10,830 nucleotides of DNA from Saprospiraceae bacterium (GTDB lineage Bacteria > Bacteroidota > Bacteroidia > Chitinophagales > Saprospiraceae), in contig SCUG01000681.1 of NCBI GenBank assembly GCA_004297645.1, positions 1-10,830 of the forward strand, given 5' to 3'. Both the position numbers and the translations under genes were made by a program. The notes under the pieces are model-generated. The model made no database searches. It had not been told where the DNA came from and worked only from the letters and a program-made list of their open reading frames with translations. Positions 1 through 8,597 of this stretch are shown here, one piece after another. Numbering within the stretch: position 1 is the stretch's first letter; every line of letters begins with the position of its first letter.

Positions 1-2708
1 GGGTCAATTCGACGCCTGACAACTCCCTCACCCTGCGATTTTTGAGCACCACTTCCTGCGAATTCGTGGCCAACGCCTTCGCCTATTTTGTCATCGCCGC
101 AAAACAAAACTGCGGCACACACACAAATACCGTTGCCAAGCCCGGCGACCCCATTTGCATCAACGGGGTGAGCCAGCCCTATTCCACCAGTATTCAGGTG
201 GATGCAACGCCCGGCTTCGGCTGCAACGACGAGGTGACTTTCGACGTGGCTTTCACTGCCTCGGAAACCATGCCGCCCGGCTCGTGCGTCATCGCCACTT
301 TGCCGCAGGGCATCACCTACCAGCCGGGGTCGTGCAACAGCATTTGCCAATCGAACTTCGACTGCACCCCGGCGCTGCTGGCGGGCAGCCTCGTCTGGCA
401 ATTGCCGGCAGGTATCCCCGCCGGGCAGATTATTTGTTTTAGCTTCAACACCACCGGATGGAGTGGTTTAGACTGCGAGGCAGGGCTGATACTCTTTCGC
501 ACCGCTGCCGAAGCGCAGGCTCTTTGCGTCAGCACCGGCGACACGTGCAGCATCAAGGTGAATACCGGCTCGCTCGTGCTGCCGTTTTCGCCCGCCCGCC
601 CCGACCTGGACTTGAACAATTTCGTGGTGAGTGCCACCCAGAATGGAGCGAACGACGAGCTGACCTATTCCATAGACATCACCAATACAGGCGCCCCCAC
701 ACTGCCCGATGTACTTGTTGATTTTTACATAGATACGGATGGAAATGGCTCCGGTGATGTGCTCGTTTTTCAGGCCGGATACGACGAAAGCATCGGCACC
801 AACGAAACGATTACCTTACTTGGCCTTTTCCCCATTCCGGCGGGGAATTTATGCCACCTCGCCGCTTACATTGACCCCGAAGTGCAGTGCGCCTGTTCGG
901 GCGACAGCGCTTTTGTAAATGTGCCTATCGCCTACCAAACGGAGCAAGAACACTTCGCCTGCTCCGGCGAAGACATCATCGTGGGTGTGCCGGAAATCCC
1001 CGGCTTCGACTATCAGTGGGTACCGGACGATTGCCTTTTGGACCCGAATGCAGCGATGACTGTTTTCAATTGTGAAATCGGTGGCGCGGCGCCGGAGGTT
1101 TACGAATTTGTTTTGACGCAGAGCAACAACGGCGGCTGCATCATCGAGAACCACCTCAACGTGACGCTGCAACCCCTGCCGGGAATTGTTTTCGCCGAAA
1201 CGCCCATTTGCTTCGGAGAATCCGCCAACCTCGCCGCCTCGCCCGGTGTAAGTCACTTTTGGCAAGGCCCCGGCATCGGCAACCCCAACCTGCAAATTCA
1301 AATCGTCAGCCCCGCCGTCACGAGCACCTACACCGTGACGGTGGAGGATGAAACGGGCTGCATCGGCTCGGACACCGTGACCGTGGAAGTGAACCCGCTG
1401 CCCGTGGCCGATGCCGGCGCGGACGCTACTTTTTGCGCCGGTGAACCGGCGCAACTCAGCGCCTTCTTCAACCCCGGCTACGACTACCTTTGGTCTCCGG
1501 GACCACCTGCCCTCAGCAGTGCCACCGTCCACAACCCCGTGGTGTTGAACGCTCAAAGCGCCACCTATTCGCTCACCGTAACCGATGAAAACGGTTGCTC
1601 CGCAATGGACGGGGTCAGCGTTTCATTCAGCGACACCATTGAACTGACCATTTCACCGGACATCACCATCTGCCTCGGTTCTTCCACCGTTTTGCAGGCT
1701 GCCGGTGCTACGAACTACGAATGGTCGCCGCCCGGCGACTGCCAGGACCCGGCGTGCTCGGCCATCCTCGTCAGCCCCGCCGTCACGACGACCTACGCCG
1801 TCACCGGCACCGATACGGCGGGGTGTTCGGCACAAGCCTTTGTCACTGTCACGGTCACGGATGAAGCCATCGTCATCAATGACCCACCAGTGAATATTTG
1901 CCCTGGCGAAACAGCCATCATTTTCGGCGAAGCCGTAAACGAGCCGGGCATTTATTGCGACACCATTCTCAATACTGCGGGCTGCGACAGCATACATTGC
2001 GTGGAGGTTTTGTTAAAACCGGACATAGACACGACCTTCTCTACCGGCACCGTCTGCCAGGGAGGAAGTGTTGTATTCGAAGGTGAAATATTGAGCGAGC
2101 CGGGATTGCACTGCGTCACATTGCCGGGGCCTAATGGTTGCGACAGCACCCTCTGCCTGACCCTCGCAGTACTCGACACGCCACAGGTGGAACTCATCGT
2201 ACCCGATACGGTCATCATGGGCAACGTCATCGAGTTGTCCATCAACCCCACTTCTTTCGACTCCATCCTTTGGTCCGGAGGCAACATCACCGGCCAATGC
2301 ACCAACTCCCCTATCTGCACCGACAGCCTCAGCGAGACGGGCAGCTTCGACTACTCCGTCACGGTGACGGGGGGCAACGGTTGCTCCGCCACCGCCGCCC
2401 AGGCTGTCTTCGTGACCGTGCAATGCGATGTGGAAAAAGTGGACATTCCCAACGCCTTCTCGCCCAATGGCGACGGCCTGAACGACATGTTCACCATCGT
2501 TTCGCCCGGCGAGGAAATCGTCAATTCCATGAAAATCTGGAACCGATTCGGTCAGTTGATTTATGAGGGCCGCGGCCCCTGGGATGGCCGCCAGAATGGC
2601 AAGCCCGCCGAAAGCGACGTGTACATCTACCTCATCAAGGTCGGATGCCCCATCATCGTGACATCGGAGGAGAAGGTGCTGAAAGGGGATGTGACTTTGT
2701 TGAGGTGA
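1..2708 (+). CDS. Secreted multi-domain surface protein with type IX secretion C-terminal sorting domain (5'-partial)
   Basis: This is the C-terminal part of a large exported, probably surface-attached protein. The frame stays open from base 3, so the TTG at 42 is not the real start and the N-terminus, with any signal peptide, lies off the window. Residue numbers here count from that TTG. The first ~290 residues are cysteine-rich beta-sandwich-like sequence, including a DUF11/CARDB-like stretch at about 187-290. Next come several PKD/Ig-like repeats (about 380-610) with the recurring pattern 'VSPAVT(S/T)TY' followed by 'T..D..GC', then two matched four-cysteine modules (618-711). The last ~89 residues (from V800) contain IPNAFSPNGDGLNDMF and end KGDVTLLR. 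That is the gliding-motility-associated C-terminal domain (TIGR04131/CHU_C type), known as a type B sorting signal for type IX secretion. The specific ligand or role (adhesin, matrix protein) cannot be read from sequence. Family call is firm; function is open. Confidence 0.9.
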   Translation, partial: VNSTPDNSLTLRFLSTTSCEFVANAFAYFVIAAKQNCGTHTNTVAKPGDPICINGVSQPYSTSIQVDATPGFGCNDEVTFDVAFTASETMPPGSCVIATLPQGITYQPGSCNSICQSNFDCTPALLAGSLVWQLPAGIPAGQIICFSFNTTGWSGLDCEAGLILFRTAAEAQALCVSTGDTCSIKVNTGSLVLPFSPARPDLDLNNFVVSATQNGANDELTYSIDITNTGAPTLPDVLVDFYIDTDGNGSGDVLVFQAGYDESIGTNETITLLGLFPIPAGNLCHLAAYIDPEVQCACSGDSAFVNVPIAYQTEQEHFACSGEDIIVGVPEIPGFDYQWVPDDCLLDPNAAMTVFNCEIGGAAPEVYEFVLTQSNNGGCIIENHLNVTLQPLPGIVFAETPICFGESANLAASPGVSHFWQGPGIGNPNLQIQIVSPAVTSTYTVTVEDETGCIGSDTVTVEVNPLPVADAGADATFCAGEPAQLSAFFNPGYDYLWSPGPPALSSATVHNPVVLNAQSATYSLTVTDENGCSAMDGVSVSFSDTIELTISPDITICLGSSTVLQAAGATNYEWSPPGDCQDPACSAILVSPAVTTTYAVTGTDTAGCSAQAFVTVTVTDEAIVINDPPVNICPGETAIIFGEAVNEPGIYCDTILNTAGCDSIHCVEVLLKPDIDTTFSTGTVCQGGSVVFEGEILSEPGLHCVTLPGPNGCDSTLCLTLAVLDTPQVELIVPDTVIMGNVIELSINPTSFDSILWSGGNITGQCTNSPICTDSLSETGSFDYSVTVTGGNGCSATAAQAVFVTVQCDVEKVDIPNAFSPNGDGLNDMFTIVSPGEEIVNSMKIWNRFGQLIYEGRGPWDGRQNGKPAESDVYIYLIKVGCPIIVTSEEKVLKGDVTLLR
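1303..1788 (+). repeat. Dispersed exact 21-base repeat inside PKD/Ig-like domains of the surface protein
   Basis: Bases 1303-1323 and 1768-1788 are identical over 21 bases, and similarity continues for about 12 bases beyond. Both copies encode 'VSPAVT', the strand near the end of successive Ig/PKD-like domains (VSPAVTSTYTV and VSPAVTTTYAV). The simplest reading is homologous domain repeats retaining codon-level identity, either from recent duplication or from gene conversion. Confidence 0.75.
1893..2174 (+). repeat. Tandem pair of four-cysteine modules in the surface protein
   Basis: Two adjacent ~40-residue modules start at residues 618 and 670 (numbered from the TTG at 42). They have identical cysteine spacing, C-x18-C-x8-C-x4-C: C620/C639/C648/C653 and C672/C691/C700/C705. 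Both share G-E, E-P-G, and a G-C-D-S-x-x-C ending. The DNA is too diverged to be a recent duplication. Equal spacing suggests conserved disulfides, as expected for an exported protein. I recall similar 'GCDS' modules in Saprospiria-like secreted proteins but cannot name the domain. Confidence 0.7.
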
Positions 2709-2735
2709 GTCTTGAGCAGCGGTAAAAGATGTTTT

Positions 2736-2764
2736 TTGCTCCAACAGTGGATTGAATACCTTTG
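2736..2764 (+). promoter_or_regulatory. Candidate Bacteroidota-type promoter for the methyltransferase/endonuclease pair
   Basis: TACCTTTG at 2757-2764 matches the Bacteroidota -7 consensus TAnnTTTG exactly. A TTG at 2736-2738 sits 18 bases upstream, in the range expected for the -33 element. The box ends 28 bases before the methyltransferase ATG, implying a short leader. This would give the cassette its own promoter. No transcript data are available to confirm it. Confidence 0.6.
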
Positions 2765-2792
2765 AACCTGACTCATCATAAACATTCAACTA

Positions 2793-4040
2793 ATGTTACA
2801 AGAGTTTTTTGAACAGGAAGCACTAACAAACGAAGAAAAGCGAGTGGAGGCTTATATTGATTGGGGGAACCCAACTATTCCAAGCTCCGTGAATGAGTTT
2901 ACGAAGTTGGAGGAGTTGAACCTGAATTGGACAGAAAAGGACTTGCCAGAAAAAGAACGGACTAAACACGTCCACCGGCTTCATCCGTATTTGGGCAAGT
3001 ACATTCCTCAGTTGGTTGAGATTTTTTTGCGTAAGTATTTCAAACCTGGGCAAACTGTACTTGACCCGTTTTGCGGCTCTGGAACTACACTTGTGCAGGC
3101 TAATGAATTAGGAATAAACAGCCTTGGGTTTGATATTTCAGCATTTAACGTGATGCTTTGCAGAGTAAAAACAACGACGTATGATTTGGAACTTTTAAGA
3201 AGAGAAGCTTTGACCCTTCTTGGAAAAGTGAAAGAGGAGTCTGCTGGAGTTAGCCGCCCGAAGGATTTATTTTCCCATTTGAAGGAAAACAGCATTTCCT
3301 TTTCAACTGAAAATGAATATTTGAAAGAGTGGTTTGCAGAACAAACATTGAAAGAGTTATTGATTTACAGTCATTTGATAAGTGATTTGACCTACAAGGA
3401 GGTTTTCAAAATTGTTCTTTCCCGTTCTGCACGGTCTGCCAGGCTCACCACACATTTTGATCTAGATTTCCCAAAAAAACCTCAATTGGAGCCTTATCAC
3501 TGCTACAAGCACGATAGAATTTGCCAGCCAACAACAGAGGCGCTGAAATTCCTGGAGAGATACACGCTTGATACCGTAAAACGAATTGAGGAATTTTCCA
3601 AAATCAGAACATCTGCAAAAGTAGAAGTCAGGCATATTGACAGCCGAATTGCTGAATTTGACGAAGTGGACGGACTCATTACTTCGCCTCCGTATGTCGG
3701 GCTTATTGACTACCATGACCAACATAAATATGCTTACCAACTGCTCGGTTTAGACGATAATTCGCAATTTGAAATAGGTCCTGCCAAAAGTGGCAAAAGC
3801 AAAAAAGCAAAAGAGGAATTTAAAACCGGATTGGTGGAGGTTTTTACAAACGCTGCATCAAGAATTAAAAAGGGCGGGAAAATGATTGTCGTAGCCGGGG
3901 ACAGGGATAACCTGTACCCTGAAATTGCAGAAAGAGTGGGTTTGAATTTATTTGAAAAAATAGACAGGCATGTAAACAGACGAACAGGAAGGCGCTCTGG
4001 AGAATTTTACGAAACAGTTTTCATTTATCAAATTCAATGA
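2793..4040 (+). CDS. Type II DNA methyltransferase, SPPY (probable N4-cytosine) class, MjaII-like
   Basis: A modification enzyme that transfers a methyl group from S-adenosylmethionine to an exocyclic amino group in its DNA target, protecting host DNA from the partner nuclease encoded next. The AdoMet-binding motif I is DPFCGSGTT at residues 91-99, preceded by HRLHPYLGKYIPQL (61-74). The catalytic motif IV is TSPPY at 297-301, with a later VVAGDRDN near 367. SPPY-type motif IV is most common in N4-cytosine enzymes. Motif I precedes motif IV with ~200 residues between them, an alpha-like order, so the target-recognition region is probably 110-285. The ATG at 2793 follows a candidate promoter closely and has no clear Shine-Dalgarno. 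Its TGA overlaps the next gene's ATG by 4 bases, implying translational coupling. Base composition is visibly AT-richer than the flanks (17 G/C of 60 at 3301-3360). The GGNCC specificity is inferred from the partner. Confidence 0.87.
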   Translation: MLQEFFEQEALTNEEKRVEAYIDWGNPTIPSSVNEFTKLEELNLNWTEKDLPEKERTKHVHRLHPYLGKYIPQLVEIFLRKYFKPGQTVLDPFCGSGTTLVQANELGINSLGFDISAFNVMLCRVKTTTYDLELLRREALTLLGKVKEESAGVSRPKDLFSHLKENSISFSTENEYLKEWFAEQTLKELLIYSHLISDLTYKEVFKIVLSRSARSARLTTHFDLDFPKKPQLEPYHCYKHDRICQPTTEALKFLERYTLDTVKRIEEFSKIRTSAKVEVRHIDSRIAEFDEVDGLITSPPYVGLIDYHDQHKYAYQLLGLDDNSQFEIGPAKSGKSKKAKEEFKTGLVEVFTNAASRIKKGGKMIVVAGDRDNLYPEIAERVGLNLFEKIDRHVNRRTGRRSGEFYETVFIYQIQ

Positions 4041-4873
4041 AAAAGAAGCAGGAAGAAGCAATTACCCTTGCAATTCAAACTGTCATTCAAAATTTAATGG
4101 AACGGGTAATGAACCGCGTATTGAAGGGTGACCCTTTCTTACCTGAAAAACACAAAGCTGAAAAGCCTTTGTACGCCGCCTTAGTTCCCGATGAAATTTT
4201 CAAAGGCTCTCACTTTGAGCGTAGATTCGTGACCCCTTTCGGAAGAGTATGGGAAAAACTGGCCGTTGCTTTGGCACAAAATCTTCTTGGCAAAGGCGAA
4301 ATTAACTACCTGGTAAAAGGCAACGTAAAGGCCGATAGGCTTCGCCGTATCGCCGAAGTTTTAAACAACCTCGAACACGGTGAAGGAAGGGACAGAATTC
4401 GACCAGATTGGAAAGCAGAAATTGATTATGTTTTACAAGGAAAGGGGGAGCCAATTCCTGCTGCTGTTATCTGCGATGTTTTTGTTGAAGACCTGAAAAA
4501 AGACAAAAGATATGCTTTTGAACTGAAAGCACCCCTTCCCAACAGCGACCAATCGAAGGTAAGCAAGGAGAAAATTTTCAAACTTCTGGCGATGGAACCA
4601 CGAATGGTTGACGAGGCATTTTACGCGTTGCCTTACAACCCTTACGGAAAGCGGGAGAATTATGCCTGGTCTTTTCCGGCTCGTTGGTTTGATATGAAAA
4701 ATGACCCAGTTGTTTTGATTGGAGATGAATTTTGGAATAAGTTGGGAGGACGGGGTGCTTATCAAAAATTCATCTTAGAAATCAACAAATTGGGAAGGGA
4801 ATATCGCTATCGAATTTATCGGGAATATTTGGGTATTGAACCACCGGAAAGTTTTGATAAGGATATTTTGTAG
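4037..4873 (+). CDS. Type II restriction endonuclease, TdeIII/MjaII-like
   Basis: Predicted to cut unmodified DNA at a short target. From memory, the TdeIII family (which I associate with MjaII) recognises GGNCC. The 278-residue protein has a candidate PD-(D/E)xK nuclease core: acidic residues around D147 or D152, then FELK at 161-164 with E162 and K164 as likely metal/catalytic residues, followed by AP-PN. An upstream IRPDWKAEID (121-130) could supply the alternative first aspartate. The start ATG overlaps the methyltransferase stop by 4 bases, so the nuclease is translated after its protector, as expected for a safe restriction-modification order. No separate controller gene is visible between or beside them. 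Composition matches the methyltransferase and not the flanking genes. Family recognition rests on remembered sequence style; the exact specificity and cleavage position are not visible. Confidence 0.8.
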   Translation: MKKKQEEAITLAIQTVIQNLMERVMNRVLKGDPFLPEKHKAEKPLYAALVPDEIFKGSHFERRFVTPFGRVWEKLAVALAQNLLGKGEINYLVKGNVKADRLRRIAEVLNNLEHGEGRDRIRPDWKAEIDYVLQGKGEPIPAAVICDVFVEDLKKDKRYAFELKAPLPNSDQSKVSKEKIFKLLAMEPRMVDEAFYALPYNPYGKRENYAWSFPARWFDMKNDPVVLIGDEFWNKLGGRGAYQKFILEINKLGREYRYRIYREYLGIEPPESFDKDIL

Positions 4874-4959
4874 CTAAATATCCCTCATCTTAAGCCTGTC
4901 GAAACGTAAAATGAAGCCTAATCCCAGCTTCCCAAATCTTTTTACACTTCATTACTATA

Positions 4960-6501
<1,542 letters not shown>

Positions 6502-6828
6502 GATGCGAATGGCAAAGAGTTTCGGTTTTTTGTTTCTGCTATTTTACCGGCTGTTAATAAAAGAAAAGAGAACCACAGCCAATTGAGCTGGCCTGAATTT
6601 GCTGGGCATAAATTGAGTTGAATTCAACTCCGAATCAAAAGCGATATTGGTGCTGCCTCGCCAGGTTAGGAACGATGAGCGAATTTTGCAAAGCCAGAAC
6701 CAAAGCGGGGAAGCGGGAAGTTATTCGTTTCAAAATGAGAAAGCCTTGGTGGCCGCGCACGAGTTAGAGGCTTAAAGACGAGCGCCAGCCAGGCTATTTG
6801 AAAAGGGGAATTACGCAGTGATAAAGGC
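6502..6828. other. Gene-free stretch between convergent genes
   Basis: These 327 bases separate the stops of two convergent genes. I see no credible reading frame, no RNA gene and no TAnnTTTG box on either strand. There is a T-rich patch just after the carboxylase stop (about 6522-6545), a near-repeat AATTGAG(C/T)TG at 6581-6590 and 6611-6620, and a perfect palindrome at 6615-6630. A convincing GC-hairpin-plus-T-run terminator was not found, although both genes must end transcription here. It may be a remnant of a lost gene. Confidence 0.6.
6615..6630. repeat. Perfect 16-base palindrome GAGTTGAATTCAACTC
   Basis: GAGTTGAATTCAACTC equals its own reverse complement over 16 bases, with symmetry failing at the next base on each side. 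It lies between convergent stops. It could be a two-fold operator-like protein site, the core of a cruciform, or part of a bidirectional terminator. With no loop and no adjoining T-run, a terminator is not favoured. Function unknown. Confidence 0.55.
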
Positions 6829-8529
6829 TTATTCCACCAACTTTCCTTCTTTTACTTTTTTCTTCAAAAGCTCCGACGTGCCCCCATTTTCGAGGGCTTC
6901 TTGCCAGTATTCAAGGGCTTGTGCAGTGTTGCCGGTTTGAAAGAGCACATCGCCGTAATGTTCAAGTACCACGGGATTGCTTTGGCCGCCGTGTTGAAGA
7001 GCCTTTTCGAGCCAGTCTTTTGCCGTTTTGTAATCCTTCATTTTGTATAAAACAAAGGCAAGGGCATCTTCGGCACCGGCCGTGCCGGGGGCGGCTTTCA
7101 CGAGGCGGGTGGCGAGGTCTTTGGCTTTGTCTAAATGCTCGTTTCTGGCGGCGAGAAAGTGGCTATAATTCATTAAAACCAATGGGTCGTTGGCGTTGAT
7201 TTTCAGAGCCTCTTCAAAGGCCTCGTCCGACCGGGAGTATTTCTCAAGGTAAAACCAGGCCTTGCCGGTTTCATTTAAAATGGCGTATCGCTGTTGGGGA
7301 TTTTTCGAAGACATCATCAGCGCCTGCTGAAAGGAGGCTAAGGCATCGTCGTATTTCCCCATTGCGTTGTAGCCCAAGCCATTGAAATAGTAAGCGGAGG
7401 CCTGGTTGGGGAAAATTTCGAGGGCTTTTTCGGAGAAGGCGATGAGTTGGGCATAGTCGTTTTGCCCGGCAAAAATGTTCAGCGCCTGCTCCCACACCGG
7501 CCACACGTTGCCGTCGAGTTCGAGGCACTTTTTATATTTCTCCAATGCCTTGGCAGGTTCCCCGGAATAGTACAGCACATCGCCGAGCACGGACCACGTT
7601 TTGGCGTCGCCGGGGTGTACTTGTTCGAGGATGGAAGTGAGGCCGAGCAGTGTGGTGCCGAGGCTCTTTTCATCATGTTCGGCGAGCATAGTAACGTATG
7701 GCAGGATTTCCTTGATTTTCACGTCAATCTCCACATTCGGATTTTCAAAAATGGGTTTTAGGGAATTGAGGAACTGGATGTCTCCGCCGCCTTTGGTCTC
7801 TTCGGCGAGGGCGATTTTCGCCCGGGCGTCGCCGGGGTCGAGGCGCAGGATTTCATTGTACACTTCTTTGGCCTTGTCTTTTTCTTCTATCTGCTGGTAA
7901 AAAGTTGCGAGCAGGTGCCGGTAGGCGGTTTTTTGCGGGAAGGCTTCGATGAGAGTCTCCAGCTCTTTGCCTGCTTTTTTATAGTCGCCTATGCCGAGGT
8001 AGAGTGTGTGTTTGCGACGGGTGGTTTCCTCGTTGATGCCGATTTTCTTTTCGAGATTGTCATAGACTTTTATGGCCTGTTGAGGCTCTCCCGCCCGCAC
8101 AAGATAATAGGCCCATTGGAAATAATTCTCCTCATTGAACGGGGTGGATTTCACCATTTGCTCGTATAGTGCGGCGGCTTCTTTGTCCTTGTTGTTTTTT
8201 TGGTAAAGTTCGGCGAGGTAGATTTTGTACCAATCGTTGGCCGGGTTCCACTCGACGGCATTCTTTGCGGAAGCCAGGGCCTTATCTGTTTCTTTCAGGG
8301 CCTCGTAAACGCGGGCCAGCTCGTAGGCAGCGGCGTCGTTCCGGGGGTCTTTTTCCAGCACTTCCTGAAATTTAGCCACAGCCTTGTCCCAGTTGCCGAG
8401 CAGCTTTTCCCGGTTGCCATCAATGAAGGTGGCTTCCAGATTAACCGCAGCTTCGGTGGTGCTGCCTGCCTGGGCTATTGCTTCAAAACCCGAAAAGAGT
8501 AGGAGTATGAGGGGGGAATATTTCAACAT
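6829..8529 (-). CDS. Exported tetratricopeptide repeat (TPR) protein
   Basis: A 566-residue protein with a short cleavable-looking signal sequence: MLKYS, a hydrophobic core LILLLFSGF, then EAIAQA with cleavage likely near residues 19-21. It is therefore probably periplasmic or outer-membrane associated. After that come many 34-residue TPR units with the usual G/A/Y-A-P spacing, for example in roughly 35-215 (KAVAKFQEVLEKDP, KAKEVYNEILRLDP) and 300-560 (KALEKYKKCLELD, DALASFQQALMM, QALEYWQEALENG). The segment at about 225-300 is less TPR-like and may be a spacer. TPR arrays are protein-binding scaffolds, so no enzyme activity is expected. It is the last gene of a - strand cluster with dut and a nucleotidyltransferase. 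In many Bacteroidota a TPR protein near dut is followed by a DUF4292 protein and an M23 peptidase, but neither is present here. No Shine-Dalgarno precedes the ATG. Partner unknown. Confidence 0.85.
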   Translation of the reverse strand: MLKYSPLILLLFSGFEAIAQAGSTTEAAVNLEATFIDGNREKLLGNWDKAVAKFQEVLEKDPRNDAAAYELARVYEALKETDKALASAKNAVEWNPANDWYKIYLAELYQKNNKDKEAAALYEQMVKSTPFNEENYFQWAYYLVRAGEPQQAIKVYDNLEKKIGINEETTRRKHTLYLGIGDYKKAGKELETLIEAFPQKTAYRHLLATFYQQIEEKDKAKEVYNEILRLDPGDARAKIALAEETKGGGDIQFLNSLKPIFENPNVEIDVKIKEILPYVTMLAEHDEKSLGTTLLGLTSILEQVHPGDAKTWSVLGDVLYYSGEPAKALEKYKKCLELDGNVWPVWEQALNIFAGQNDYAQLIAFSEKALEIFPNQASAYYFNGLGYNAMGKYDDALASFQQALMMSSKNPQQRYAILNETGKAWFYLEKYSRSDEAFEEALKINANDPLVLMNYSHFLAARNEHLDKAKDLATRLVKAAPGTAGAEDALAFVLYKMKDYKTAKDWLEKALQHGGQSNPVVLEHYGDVLFQTGNTAQALEYWQEALENGGTSELLKKKVKEGKLVE

Positions 8530-8532
8530 GCT

Positions 8533-8550
8533 TCATTCAATGATGAATGA
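8533..8550 (-). promoter_or_regulatory. Short hairpin just upstream of the TPR gene start
   Basis: TCATTCA-ATGA-TGAATGA forms a perfect 7-base-pair stem with a 4-base loop. It ends 3 bases before the TPR start codon in the 68-base gap after the nucleotidyltransferase. As RNA it would sit where ribosomes load and could modulate translation. The stem is AT-rich and weak, so a regulatory role is inference. There is no T-run to make it a terminator. Confidence 0.35.
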
Positions 8551-8597
8551 CGAGCGAGGAAGGAGGAAGTTTTTGAGCATCCCTCATTCATCTTTTA

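Noticed and set aside
849..1556. 235-residue open frame on the - strand inside the surface-protein gene
   Set aside because: It is antisense to a well-supported coding frame, has low-complexity G/V/R/H-rich composition and no recognisable motif. It is an artefact of high-GC codon usage.
2714..2741. GAGCA...TGCTC inverted repeat with an A-run and T-run after the surface-protein stop
   Set aside because: The stem is only 5 bp with an 18-base loop, the T-run is inside rather than after the stem, and it overlaps the better-supported promoter. Not called as a terminator.
2013..2789. 258-residue open frame on the - strand over the sorting-domain region
   Set aside because: It lies fully opposite the conserved C-terminal sorting domain, and its sequence resembles no family I know.
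4874..4959. Possible promoter for the carboxylase gene (TACACTTC near 4943)
   Set aside because: It matches only part of TAnnTTTG and lacks an upstream TTG at suitable spacing.
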